Program-made: the position numbers and the translations under genes
In this document: positions 8,080-15,719 of the stretch, one piece after another
How positions within the stretch are numbered: the first letter of the stretch is position 1
Layout: every line of letters starts with the position of its first letter
Notes under the pieces: model-generated
What the model was told of the DNA's origin: nothing
Databases searched by the model: none
The model's input: only the letters and a program-made list of their open reading frames with translations
Assembly: GCF_003610235.1 (NCBI RefSeq)
Contig: NZ_RAPR01000001.1
Location: 3,968,001 to 4,032,000, forward strand
DNA length: 64,000 bases
Reading direction: 5' to 3'
DNA from: Catellatospora citrea
Lineage (GTDB): Bacteria; Actinomycetota; Actinomycetes; Mycobacteriales; Micromonosporaceae

Positions 8080-9258
8080 TCAGGCGCACTTGCCGGTGCC
8101 GACCGCCCTGGTGCGGGTGCGGCCCATCAGCGCGACCGTGGAGGCCTCGTCGGCGGTGACCGCGTAGCCGACGTTGGGGTCGTCGGCGGCCGCCGCGAAG
8201 ATCACGCCGAGCACGCTGCCGTCCGCGGCGACCAGCGGGCCGCCCGAGTTGCCGCTGCGCACCAGGCCGCGGATCGTGTAGACCTCGCGGGTGACGGTGC
8301 CGTCCTCGTAGATGTCCGGGCCGGTGATGTCGCCGACGTCGCGCACCCGCGCCGACTGCGCGTCGTACGGCCCGTCCAGCGGGAAGCCCAGCACGATCGC
8401 GTCCGCGCCGGTCTTGGCGGGCGCGTTCGCGAAGCGCATCACCGGCGCGTTCAGCGACGGCACGTGGATCACGGCAAGGTCGCGCTCGGGGTCGTACACC
8501 ACGACCGTGCCCTGCAGCCGGGACCCGTTGAGCTCGACCCGGATCGTCTTCGTGCCGGCCACCACGTGCGCGTTGGTCATCACGTGCTCGTCGGCGAAGA
8601 CGAAGCCGGAGCCCTCGATGCGGCGGCTGCAGCTCGGCGCGTTGCCGAGCACCTTCACCACGGACTTCTTGGCGTTCAGCACGACCTGCGACCCCTTCAA
8701 CTTGGGATCCGGCGCGGGCACCTCCTTGACCTGGGTCGGCACCAGGTCGCCGAACACCTCGGGGAAGCCGTTCGTGTCGACGGTGTCGCGCAGCGCCTCG
8801 GTCAGCGCCTTCGCCTCGCCCGGCATCACCGAGTCGATCGCCGCGAGCAGGCTGCTGCTGCGCACCGCCTTGGCCAAACCGGGCTGCGCGGCGTCGCTCA
8901 GCGGCACCGCGACCAGCCAGGCCACCAGCGACACGGCGAGCACCGAGACCACCGCGCCGCCCAGGTCGTCGACGGTCTGCCCGGCCCGGTTGGTGATCGC
9001 CCGCCGCAGCTTGCCGCCCCACCAGCCGGCCAGCGACTGGCCGAGCACGGCCAGGCCGAACACGGCGATGAGCGACACCACGAGCTTGAGCACCGCGTCG
9101 TCGAGCAGCCCGGCCAGCAGCGGCCCGAGCTGGAGGCCGATCAGGGCGCCCCCGAAGAACCCGATGAACGAGAGCACGCCCACCACGAAACCCTGCCGGT
9201 AGCCGCTCACACCGAACAGCAACAGCAGGATGATCAGGACCCCGTCGACGACCGACAT
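8080..9258 (-). CDS. marP: MarP-type membrane serine protease (CvpA-like membrane domain plus trypsin-like domain)
   Basis: The first ~150 residues carry four hydrophobic helices of the CvpA/colicin V production type. The C-terminal half is a chymotrypsin-fold protease with His in VMTNAHVVAG, Asp in PERDLAVIHV and Ser in VRSGNSGGPLV. The M. tuberculosis homologue MarP (Rv3671c) is a periplasmic protease required for acid resistance; the role here is inferred. 392 aa matches the family. It is the last gene of a minus-strand series; the ATG follows the nudix stop by 4 bp, so the two are probably co-translated. Confidence 0.93.
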   Translation of the reverse strand: MSVVDGVLIILLLLFGVSGYRQGFVVGVLSFIGFFGGALIGLQLGPLLAGLLDDAVLKLVVSLIAVFGLAVLGQSLAGWWGGKLRRAITNRAGQTVDDLGGAVVSVLAVSLVAWLVAVPLSDAAQPGLAKAVRSSSLLAAIDSVMPGEAKALTEALRDTVDTNGFPEVFGDLVPTQVKEVPAPDPKLKGSQVVLNAKKSVVKVLGNAPSCSRRIEGSGFVFADEHVMTNAHVVAGTKTIRVELNGSRLQGTVVVYDPERDLAVIHVPSLNAPVMRFANAPAKTGADAIVLGFPLDGPYDAQSARVRDVGDITGPDIYEDGTVTREVYTIRGLVRSGNSGGPLVAADGSVLGVIFAAAADDPNVGYAVTADEASTVALMGRTRTRAVGTGKCA

Positions 9259-9262
9259 CGGC

Positions 9263-9949
9263 TCAGCCTACGGAAGGGACATCGGCGGTGCCACTAAGCG
9301 TGGCGGGCGGGGTGGGCAGGGCCTCGATCCGGTCGGTGGGCCAGGGCCGCGCCCATCCGCCGAGTTCGAGCAGCGTGGACAGCACGCCGGCGGTGAAACC
9401 CCAGACGAGCATGCCGCGCGACTGGAAGGCCGGGCCGATCCACCCGCTGGAGTGGCGCACCCGCAGCCGGTGGTCCGGATCGGCGAGCTCGGCCAGCGGC
9501 AGCCGGGCCACGTGCGCCACCTCGCGCGGGTCGTGCGCGCCGACCGGGTGCGGCGCGTGCCACCAGGCCAGCACCGGGGTGACCAGGAAATCGGTGACCG
9601 GGATCCACAGCGTGGGCAGCTGCGCCAGCACGGTGACGCTGGCCGGGTCCAGCCCGACCTCCTCGTTCGCCTCGCGCAGCGCGGTCGCGGTCAGATCCGC
9701 GTCCTCCGGCTCCACCGCGCCGCCGGGGAACGCGGGTTGGCCCGCATGGTTACGCAAGGTCGCGGAGCGTTGCATGATCAGCACGTCCGGGCCCTGCTCG
9801 CCCTCGGCCAGCAGGATGAGCACGGCGGCGGGCCGGCCGCCCTCGTCGGGGGTCGGGATGCGGGTGAAGTCGACGGCACGCGCGGCGCGCACCCGGGTCA
9901 GCAGCGGTTCGAACCATGCCGGCGGCTGCCCGGTGACCACTTCACTCAT
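9263..9949 (-). CDS. NUDIX hydrolase, CoA pyrophosphatase-like
   Basis: The Nudix box is present (GGAVEPEDADLTATALREAN, then EEVGL, about residues 77-101), with the REANEEVG metal-binding core. Upstream, ILLAEGEQGPDVLIMQRSATLRNHAGQPAFPGG resembles the CoA/acyl-CoA pyrophosphatase branch. It is the positional equivalent of Rv3672c. The start ATG (9947-9949) overlaps the stop of a 32-aa bridging ORF as ATGA and lies 5 nt after GAGGAG, so translation is probably coupled. The substrate cannot be fixed from sequence. Confidence 0.88.
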   Translation of the reverse strand: MSEVVTGQPPAWFEPLLTRVRAARAVDFTRIPTPDEGGRPAAVLILLAEGEQGPDVLIMQRSATLRNHAGQPAFPGGAVEPEDADLTATALREANEEVGLDPASVTVLAQLPTLWIPVTDFLVTPVLAWWHAPHPVGAHDPREVAHVARLPLAELADPDHRLRVRHSSGWIGPAFQSRGMLVWGFTAGVLSTLLELGGWARPWPTDRIEALPTPPATLSGTADVPSVG

Positions 9950-10044
9950 GCCTTCTCCTCGCTGCGCCCGTCGGCGGCATGGTCACGGGGCCTGCCGACA
10001 CGCGCGGCGCTCGCTCGTGCCGTCTCCTCGCCGCGCTCGTTCAT
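9946..10044 (-). CDS. Bridging mini-ORF A (MSERSER-like coupling cassette, tandem form)
   Basis: A 32-codon ORF fills the gap between tlpA and nudix. Its ATG (10042-10044) overlaps the tlpA stop as ATGA, and its TGA (9946-9948) overlaps the nudix ATG the same way. The peptide starts [12 protein letters not shown] and ends GRSEEKA. GAGGAG plus five bases precedes the nudix ATG. A CATGCC/GGCATG stem (9947-9952 / 9976-9981) encloses that site. The first third repeats the 3' end of the cassette with ATGA changed to ACGA, so it looks like two cassettes in tandem. It is one of four such elements in the window. Confidence 0.6.
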   Translation of the reverse strand: MNERGEETARASAARVGRPRDHAADGRSEEKA

Positions 10045-10805
10045 GCGCGGCCGAAGTGCTGCTCGACCCGTTGCGCCAGGGTCTGGTCGGTCAGCGCGAC
10101 GTCGCGGTAGACGGTCGCCCGGCCGTCCGCGCCGACGAACAGCGTCAGCGGCAGCAGGTTCTCGCCTACGGCGGCTTTGAGCCCGCCGGACCGGTCGTAC
10201 ACGGTCGGCAGGCTCACCTTCAGCTCGTCGGCGAGCCAGGCCGCCGCGTCACGGCCGTCCTCGGTGACCACGCCGAGCACCGGCACCCGACCGCTGTCGG
10301 CCAACCGCTGGAAGGCGGGCAGCTCCTTACGGCACGGCGGGCACCAGGACGCCCACAGATTGATCACCAATGGGCCCCGCAGCTCGGCCAGGCGCACCGC
10401 AGCACCGCCGGCCATGCAGTCCAGGGACAACTCCGGCAGCCGGATCACCCGGGCCTTGCCGTCGCCCGCGCCGCCCGTGCCGGACGTGGCGGCGGCCGTG
10501 CCGGACGTGGCGACGGCCGTGCCGCTGGGTGCCGCGGTGCCGCTCGACGGGAGGGTCGAGTTCGGGGCGGCCGGGTCGCTACCGGTGAGCGGGGCGCAGG
10601 CCGCGAACGGCTGCGGCACCGGCTCGTCGGGCTCCGCCGCGCCCGATGGCGTGCACCCGGCCAGCAGGGTGGCGGCGGCCACGGCCGTCGCCAGGGCGCC
10701 CATACCGGGAAGACGCCGCTTCACGGCGGCCGGTGGCGACACTTTCCCGGAAAGCGCGGCCGGATGCAGGCCCGGACGACGGGCCTGGTGGGTGGGCAGG
10801 CTCAT
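10041..10805 (-). CDS. TlpA-like thioredoxin-fold lipoprotein
   Basis: Exported thiol-disulfide oxidoreductase, the positional match of Rv3673c. It is 254 aa. A hydrophobic signal ([15 protein letters not shown]) ends in a lipobox cysteine. A Ser-Gly-Thr-Ala repeat linker follows, then a thioredoxin fold with the active site [15 protein letters not shown]. The ATG at 10803-10805 overlaps the nth stop as ATGA; longer upstream frames run through nth and were rejected. Its own TGA overlaps the bridging mini-ORF. Likely role: thiol redox homeostasis or cytochrome maturation outside the membrane. Confidence 0.9.
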   Translation of the reverse strand: MSLPTHQARRPGLHPAALSGKVSPPAAVKRRLPGMGALATAVAAATLLAGCTPSGAAEPDEPVPQPFAACAPLTGSDPAAPNSTLPSSGTAAPSGTAVATSGTAAATSGTGGAGDGKARVIRLPELSLDCMAGGAAVRLAELRGPLVINLWASWCPPCRKELPAFQRLADSGRVPVLGVVTEDGRDAAAWLADELKVSLPTVYDRSGGLKAAVGENLLPLTLFVGADGRATVYRDVALTDQTLAQRVEQHFGRA

Positions 10806-11542
10806 GCGCCTACCCCGGCGAGGGCGGCGATCTCCGCGGCGCGCGGTCCCTTGAGCAGCTTGACCGCCTCGGCGGGATCGGTCGGGCCGATGCCGTACGA
10901 CGGGCACATGCTCGCCAGCGGGCAGGCGCCGCAGGCGGGCTTGCGGGCGTGGCAGACCCGGCGCCCGTGGAAGATCACCCGGTGCGACAGCATCGTCCAG
11001 TCGCGCTTCTCGACCAGTGCCCCGACCGCGTGCTCGATCTTCACCGGGTCGGTCTCCGCCGTCCAGCCCCAGCGGTTGACCAACCGCTGGAAGTGGGTGT
11101 CCACGGTGATGCCGGGCACCCCGAAGGCGTTGCCGAGGATCACGTTGGCGGTCTTGCGGCCGATGCCGGGCAGCGTCACCAGCTGCGGCAGCGTACGCGG
11201 CAGTTCGCCGCCGAACCGGTCCACGAGCTGCTGGCCGAGCCCCATCAGGGAGGCCGCCTTGTTCCGGTAGAAGCCGGTCGGGCGGATCATCTCCTCCAGC
11301 TCGACCCGGTCCGCCCCGGCGTAGTCGGCGGCGGTGCGGTACTTCGCGAACAGGGCCGGCGTCGTCAGGTTGACCCGCACGTCGGTGCACTGCGCGGACA
11401 GGATGGTGGCGACCGCCAGTTCGAGGGGGTCGGTGAAGTCCAGCTCGCAGTGCGCGTCTGGATGGATGACGGCGAGTTCGCGCGCCATCCGCCGGACCCG
11501 GCGCTTGCGCGCCAGGTCGGTCTCGCCCGTCACCGATACCAC
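10802..11542 (-). CDS. nth: Endonuclease III (DNA glycosylase/AP lyase)
   Basis: Base-excision repair enzyme removing oxidised pyrimidines. The helix-hairpin-helix motif [18 protein letters not shown] includes the catalytic lysine. [11 protein letters not shown] carries the catalytic Asp. The C-terminal iron-sulfur loop is C-X6-C-X2-C-X5-C ([17 protein letters not shown]). 246 aa is normal. The start is GTG at 11540-11542; TAGGCT lies 7 nt upstream, but its TAG is also the stop of the preceding capA-like gene. It overlaps tlpA by 4 bp. Confidence 0.95.
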   Translation of the reverse strand: MVSVTGETDLARKRRVRRMARELAVIHPDAHCELDFTDPLELAVATILSAQCTDVRVNLTTPALFAKYRTAADYAGADRVELEEMIRPTGFYRNKAASLMGLGQQLVDRFGGELPRTLPQLVTLPGIGRKTANVILGNAFGVPGITVDTHFQRLVNRWGWTAETDPVKIEHAVGALVEKRDWTMLSHRVIFHGRRVCHARKPACGACPLASMCPSYGIGPTDPAEAVKLLKGPRAAEIAALAGVGA

Positions 11543-11552
11543 GGCAGAGAGC

Positions 11553-12806
11553 CTACGTCGCGGGTGCGCTGATCGCCCCGTCCGCGCTCAGCACCGCGCC
11601 GCTCGCGCCGAAGTCCTCCTTGGTCATCTGGGTGATCAGCCCGAGCGCCCGCTCCTTGGTGTCCGGCTGCGGGACGCCGTGCGCGCCGCTGAAGATCGTG
11701 GAGTGGAACTGCCCGGAGACGAAGCCGCCGTCCGGTTTCAGGGTCACCTTGAGCACGCCGCCCCAGCCCAGCCGGCCCTCGCTGCGCAGCTGGCCGCCGC
11801 CGGCGAAGTTGCCCAGGCTGTACGCGATGAGCCGGCCCTTGTAGAACTCCATGCCGCGCACCACGTGCGGGCCGTGCCCGACGATCAGGTCGGCGCCGGC
11901 GTCGATGGCGGCGCGGGCGAAGGCGTGCGGATTGCCCCGGTTCTCGCCCAGGAACTTCTCGGTGCCCGGCCGGACGTGGCTCTTGTCCGCGCCCTCCGCG
12001 CCCATGTGCACCTGCACCACGACCAGGTCGGCCTGCGCCGCGGCCTTCGCCACGATCGTCTTGGTCGCGGTCAGATTGAGCAGGGGGTTGTTGCCGGCGT
12101 ACGAGGAGAAGCCCACCACCGCCACCTTGACACCCTTGACCTCGGCGACGGTGATCTGGTTGGTCGCCCCGGTGTGCTTGAGCCCGACCCCGTCCAGCGC
12201 CCGCTGGGTGTTGGTGAACCCGGCCGTGCCGTAGTCACGGCTGTGGTTGTTGGCCGTGTTGAGCAGGTCGAATCCGGCGTCCACCAGGTGCTGGGCGTAG
12301 GACGGCGGCACCCGGAACTGGTGGCAGTTGACCGGCTCGCCCGGTTTGGGCTGCGGGCACTTGCCGGTGCCCGTCTCGTCCGTGATCGGCTGCTCCAGGT
12401 TGCCCATCACCAGATCCGCGGGCAGCAACGGCTTGATCTTGTCGAAGTAGCCCTTGCCGCCGTTCGGCGGAAGATCCTGCGGCGCGTCGCCCATGATGAT
12501 GTCGCCGGTCGCGGACATACTGATGGCGTCGGCCGCCGGGTCCGCGGTGGGCTCGGCCGGGGCGGCCGTCGGCGTGACGGCGGCAGCACCCTCCGGGGTG
12601 TGCCACTGCGCCGTGACGGCGTCGGCCGGTGAGGTCAGGGCCGAGAAGCCCAGGCCGACGACTGTGACAAGGAGCACGATCGCGCCCGCGGCAGAGACCC
12701 CCGGACGCGCGCGAAGCGATCCGAACACCCGGTCCAGGGTGGAGCGGGGCGGCGTTTGCGCGGACGATGCGGGGGTATCGGGGCGGCTCAGGGGGTGTGT
12801 GGACAT
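11553..12806 (-). CDS. CapA-like metallophosphatase, membrane-anchored
   Basis: The C-terminal ~300 residues match the CapA/PgsA family ([47 protein letters not shown] and [15 protein letters not shown] motifs), a calcineurin-like fold. An N-terminal cytoplasmic stretch of ~37 residues precedes one membrane helix (about residues 38-57) and a Pro/Ala/Thr linker, so the domain faces outside. CapA in Bacillus acts in poly-gamma-glutamate export, but no other pgs genes are here and actinobacterial members have no settled role. It ends 10 bp before nth. Confidence 0.85.
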   Translation of the reverse strand: MSTHPLSRPDTPASSAQTPPRSTLDRVFGSLRARPGVSAAGAIVLLVTVVGLGFSALTSPADAVTAQWHTPEGAAAVTPTAAPAEPTADPAADAISMSATGDIIMGDAPQDLPPNGGKGYFDKIKPLLPADLVMGNLEQPITDETGTGKCPQPKPGEPVNCHQFRVPPSYAQHLVDAGFDLLNTANNHSRDYGTAGFTNTQRALDGVGLKHTGATNQITVAEVKGVKVAVVGFSSYAGNNPLLNLTATKTIVAKAAAQADLVVVQVHMGAEGADKSHVRPGTEKFLGENRGNPHAFARAAIDAGADLIVGHGPHVVRGMEFYKGRLIAYSLGNFAGGGQLRSEGRLGWGGVLKVTLKPDGGFVSGQFHSTIFSGAHGVPQPDTKERALGLITQMTKEDFGASGAVLSADGAISAPAT

Positions 12807-12899
12807 CGCCGGGCACTCTACCCGCCTGGTGCCACGAGCGGCACCGGCCGAGGTCGCAGGATTACGGGGGTTGGCGTCCGGTTGCCACCTGCGTGCGCC

Positions 12900-12979
12900 T
12901 AGACTGACCTCGCGCGGCGTACGTGTAGCGACGAGTTAATCCACGGTATGCCCACGATCCGCGTCGATGGAGGTAGGCG
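12900..12979 (+). promoter_or_regulatory. crp promoter and ribosome binding site
   Basis: TAGACT at 12900-12905 is a plausible -10 for crp, with no convincing -35 at standard spacing. GGAGGT at 12969-12974 is a near-perfect Shine-Dalgarno 5 nt before the ATG and fixes the start. The 173-bp gap is shared with the divergent capA-like gene. Confidence 0.45.
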
Positions 12980-13657
12980 ATGGACGAGGTGCTGGCTCGT
13001 AGCGGGATCTTCCAGGGTGTCGACCCGGAGGCCGCCGAGGCACTTGCTCGTGAGATGGAAACGATCGAGATCCGCAAGGGCGAGATCGTGTTCAACGAGG
13101 GTGAGCCTGGAGACAGCCTCTATATCGTACTCTCCGGCAAGATCAAGTTGGGCCGACGCGCCGCCGACGGCCGGCAGAACCTCGTCTCCGTGATGGGGCC
13201 TTCCGACATGCTCGGCGAGCTCTCCCTGTTCGACCCCGGCCCGCGCACCGCCACCGCCACCGCGGTGACCGACGTGCGCCTGGCCCGGCTGCGCAAGCAG
13301 GCCCTGCGTCCGTGGCTGAACAACCGGCCCGAGATCGCCGAGCAGCTGCTGCGAGTGCTGGCCCGCCGCCTGCGCCGCACCAACGACGCGCTCGCCGACC
13401 TCATCTTCACCGACGTGCCCGGCCGGGTCGCCAAGAACCTACTGCAGATGGCGGGCCGCTTCGGCACCCGCGACGGCGGCGTGCTCCGGGTGACCCACGA
13501 CCTCACCCAGGAGGAGCTGGCGCAGCTCGTCGGCGCGTCGCGCGAGACGGTGAACAAGGCCCTGGCCGACTTCGCCTCGCGCGGCTGGCTGCGCCTGGAC
13601 GGCAAGAGCGTCATCATCCTGGACCCGGAGCGCCTGGCCCGACGCGCCCGCGTCTGA
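12980..13657 (+). CDS. crp: Crp/Fnr-family cAMP-responsive regulator
   Basis: 225 aa, the size of mycobacterial and streptomycete Crp. The N-terminal cyclic-nucleotide domain (about 1-120) has the phosphate-binding cassette [17 protein letters not shown], with Glu and Arg in the positions that contact cAMP. A long C-helix ([21 protein letters not shown]) leads to a winged helix-turn-helix ([20 protein letters not shown]). It is the orthologue of Rv3676 by sequence and position. A class III cyclase gene lies about 6.5 kb downstream, so maker and reader of cAMP share this neighbourhood. Confidence 0.95.
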   Translation: MDEVLARSGIFQGVDPEAAEALAREMETIEIRKGEIVFNEGEPGDSLYIVLSGKIKLGRRAADGRQNLVSVMGPSDMLGELSLFDPGPRTATATAVTDVRLARLRKQALRPWLNNRPEIAEQLLRVLARRLRRTNDALADLIFTDVPGRVAKNLLQMAGRFGTRDGGVLRVTHDLTQEELAQLVGASRETVNKALADFASRGWLRLDGKSVIILDPERLARRARV

Positions 13658-13789
13658 CCTTCCGCACCACCACGCGCCCACCTCCCGCGCCCACCTCCCG
13701 CGCCCACCCGGCGCGCGACGGTGGGCGCGGCCATGTCCACACCCACCGCGCCGAGTCGGGCCGCCCGCACTCGGCCGTCCATGATCGTT

Positions 13790-13850
13790 CGACTTGCCTG
13801 GCACATGGGCGAATGCGCGCTCAAGATACGCACACCTGCCAGGCAAGTCG
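13790..13850. terminator. Long inverted repeat downstream of crp
   Basis: CGACTTGCCTGGCA at 13790-13803 pairs perfectly with 13837-13850 around a 33-nt loop. It sits 130 bp after the crp stop; it may end crp transcription or be a dispersed repeat of the type seen after several genes here. Confidence 0.5.
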
Positions 13851-14064
13851 GATGACCTTGCGGGACGCGCGCCTCGCGGCGGCGTCGAGGTGGGCGTCGG
13901 CGACGCGGTGAGGTCGTACGTTCGGTTGGTGTGGGTCGGCCGAGCGACGGATGAGGGGCCGCGTCGTTAGGTGTTGCGACAGGTGGTCCGTGGACCCTGC
14001 TGGATTGTGGATAAATCCGGACAAACCTGTGCATTTTGGCTGGTCAAAGTGTCGGGAACTTGTC

Positions 14065-14078
14065 GCTGACATGTCAGC
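14065..14078. promoter_or_regulatory. Perfect 14-bp palindrome upstream of the chaplin-like gene
   Basis: GCTGACATGTCAGC is fully self-complementary and lies ~185 bp before the ATG of a surface-protein gene. The size and symmetry suit a dimeric DNA-binding protein; the protein is unknown. Confidence 0.35.
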
Positions 14079-14260
14079 CCCTGAGGGACTTCGTTGGTCC
14101 GAGTGGTCGCGAACCTCGCAAATTGAGCGCGGCTAGACGTGTCCACATTGACCGATCGTGCGGTGACCTTTCGCCTGTGCCTGGGCGAACTGGACACCTC
14201 TTGCACCGTCTCGATCGGTCGGTCGGATGTCTCCGACGATCGAAAGAGGTCCCTACCACT

Positions 14261-15397
14261 ATGAACACGTGGGTTCGACGCTCACTGAAGGCCGGCGCTC
14301 TCACTGCCGGCGCGGTCATGGCCACCGGCACCGCCGCGTACGCCGAGGCCACCGTCATCAGTGCGGGCAACACCGGGGTGCTGAACGGCACCCAGGTCTT
14401 CGCTCCGATCCAGGCTCCGATCAACCTCTGCGGTGTCGCCGCGAGCGTGGGCGGTGACGCGGTCGCCGGCTGCACCGGCGGCAGCGCCGCCGAGCTCGAC
14501 GGTGTCTTCGACGCCCGTCTGATCAGCACCAACAACCACGGCATCCTGAACGGCACGCAGGTCTTCGCGCCGATCCAGGCACCGATCAACGTGTGCGGCG
14601 TGGCCGCGGGCGTGCTCGGCGACGCCTCGGCGTGGTGCGAGGGCGGCGCGAGTGCCGACCTCGACGGCGACCACCACAAGAAGAAGCACCAGTGCGACAG
14701 CCGCTGCGACCACGACGACGACCACGACGGCTACGGCCGCGAGTCGACCGAGTCCGGCGACCTGCTGGGCGGACTGCCGCTGGTGGGCGGCCTGACCAAC
14801 GGCGGTCTCCCGCTGGTGGGTGACCTGACCAAGGGCGGCCTGCCGCTGGTCGGCAACCTCGGCAACGGTGGTCTCCCGCTCGTCGGCAACCTCGGCAACG
14901 GCGGCCTGCCGCTGGTGGGCAACCTGACCAAGGGCGGCCTGCCGGTGGTCGGCGGCCTGCTGGGCAACCAGGGTGTGGCGCGCGGCGCCGACGCGATCGA
15001 CATCGACGCGCTGGACGCGGTCGGCACCATGGGCCGCTTCGACACCGAGAGCGACGCCGCCGAGGGCAACAACAGCACCGGCGGTAACGGCGGCGGTAAC
15101 GGCACGACCTGCAACAACGGCTGTGGCGGCCACGGCGGCGGCAACAACCACCACCCGAAGCCCAAGCCGAAGCCGCGCCCGCAGCCCTGCCCGGACCACG
15201 GTCACGACCACCACCAGGGCCGCCACCACCAGCACGACGGTGACGTCAAGATGATCAGCACCGGCAACCACGGCATCCTGAACGGCACCCAGGTGTACGC
15301 GCCGATCCAGATCCCGATCAACGTCAGCGGCGTGGCCGTGGGCGTGCTGGGTGACGCGGCCGCCTGGAGCGTCGGCGGCGCGTCCGCCGACCAGTAA
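14261..15397 (+). CDS. Secreted modular protein with three chaplin-like domains and GGLPLVGNL repeats
   Basis: 378 aa with a clear signal peptide (RRSLKAGALTAGAVMATG, cleavage near AYA-EA). Two chaplin-like (DUF320) domains at about 31-75 and 85-130 contain GVLNGTQVFAPIQAPINLCG and GILNGTQVFAPIQAPINVCG, each with two cysteines. A His/Lys/Asp-rich stretch, six copies of an 11-residue LPLVGNL repeat (~170-237), an Asn/Gly and Pro/Lys linker and a His-rich stretch lead to a third chaplin domain lacking the cysteines. Chaplins are amyloid-forming surface proteins of sporulating actinomycetes; long members are usually sortase-anchored, but no LPXTG tail is present here. The ATG follows AGAGG by 11 nt. 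Confidence 0.85.
   Translation: MNTWVRRSLKAGALTAGAVMATGTAAYAEATVISAGNTGVLNGTQVFAPIQAPINLCGVAASVGGDAVAGCTGGSAAELDGVFDARLISTNNHGILNGTQVFAPIQAPINVCGVAAGVLGDASAWCEGGASADLDGDHHKKKHQCDSRCDHDDDHDGYGRESTESGDLLGGLPLVGGLTNGGLPLVGDLTKGGLPLVGNLGNGGLPLVGNLGNGGLPLVGNLTKGGLPVVGGLLGNQGVARGADAIDIDALDAVGTMGRFDTESDAAEGNNSTGGNGGGNGTTCNNGCGGHGGGNNHHPKPKPKPRPQPCPDHGHDHHQGRHHQHDGDVKMISTGNHGILNGTQVYAPIQIPINVSGVAVGVLGDAAAWSVGGASADQ
14768..14967 (+). repeat. In-frame 33-bp tandem repeat (LPLVGNLxNGG)
   Basis: Six consecutive 11-codon units of the form LPLVG(G/D/N)L(T/G)(N/K)GG, the last diverged to LPVVGGLLGN. The nucleotide copies are similar but not identical, so the array is maintained mainly at protein level. It lies inside the chaplin-like gene. 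Confidence 0.85.
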
Positions 15398-15558
15398 CCG
15401 TCCGGCCTGCCGGCGGGCACGGCCCACGATGACTTGAGAAGTCACCCGCGGACCGGAACCGGCGAAACACTGCACCCGCCTCACCCCGCCGGCAGGCCGG
15501 CAACCAGCGCGACTCCCTTTCGCTGACCGAAGACCCGCGCTGGCCGAAGCACCACCCG

Positions 15559-15606
15559 AGGACGTCCCCCGGACCGGACACCATCCAGTCCACCGGGGGA
15601 CGTCCT
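15559..15606 (+). terminator. Hairpin terminator after the chaplin-like gene
   Basis: AGGACGTCCCCCGG at 15559-15572 pairs perfectly with 15593-15606 around a 20-nt loop and runs into TTTCC. Confidence 0.65.
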
Positions 15607-15630
15607 TTCCCGTCCCCCACACACATCACG

Positions 15631-15693
15631 CGCAACTCTTAAAGACTCGCGCCCTCAAGACGCTCTTGAGGGCGCGAGTCTTTAAGAGTTGCG
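15631..15693. terminator. 30-bp perfect inverted repeat with 3-nt loop
   Basis: Arms 15631-15660 and 15664-15693 are exact reverse complements over 30 bp around CGC. The outer ends read CGCAACTCTTAAAGACTCGC, markedly AT-richer than flanking DNA. It probably works as a bidirectional terminator before the biotin carboxylase stop at 15720. The length and composition also fit a dispersed repeat. Confidence 0.65.
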
Positions 15694-15719
15694 CCAGGTG
15701 GGGGGCAGGGTGGGGCGGG

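Larger units (their letters stand above)
13658..14260. other. 603-bp gene-free region between crp and the chaplin-like gene
   Basis: It holds a 14-bp inverted repeat (separate entry), a perfect DnaA-box 9-mer TGTGGATAA at 14006-14014, a perfect 14-bp palindrome GCTGACATGTCAGC at 14065-14078, and a 9-bp inverted pair GACCGATCG (14150-14158) / CGATCGGTC (14212-14220). The second half is AT-richer than the surroundings and probably forms the promoter and long leader of the chaplin-like gene. No known riboswitch class was recognised. Confidence 0.5.
15398..15719. other. 322-bp gap packed with three inverted repeats
   Basis: Downstream of the chaplin-like gene and convergent with the biotin carboxylase gene. 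It contains a 16-bp pair CCGGCCTGCCGGCGGG (15402-15417) with 15485-15500, a 14-bp terminator pair (15559-15572 / 15593-15606) and a 30-bp perfect inverted repeat (15631-15693). No coding potential was seen. Confidence 0.6.

Noticed and set aside
12807..14260. Crp sites (TGTGA-N6-TCACA type) near crp and the chaplin-like gene
   Set aside because: No sequence close enough to the consensus was seen by eye; weak half-sites are expected by chance.
13658..14260. A c-di-AMP or other riboswitch upstream of the chaplin-like gene
   Set aside because: I could not match the conserved core of any riboswitch class in this leader.
14768..14967. Regular 33-bp repeats resembling a CRISPR array
   Set aside because: The period has no constant repeat plus variable spacer. 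The units are in-frame protein repeats within the chaplin-like gene.
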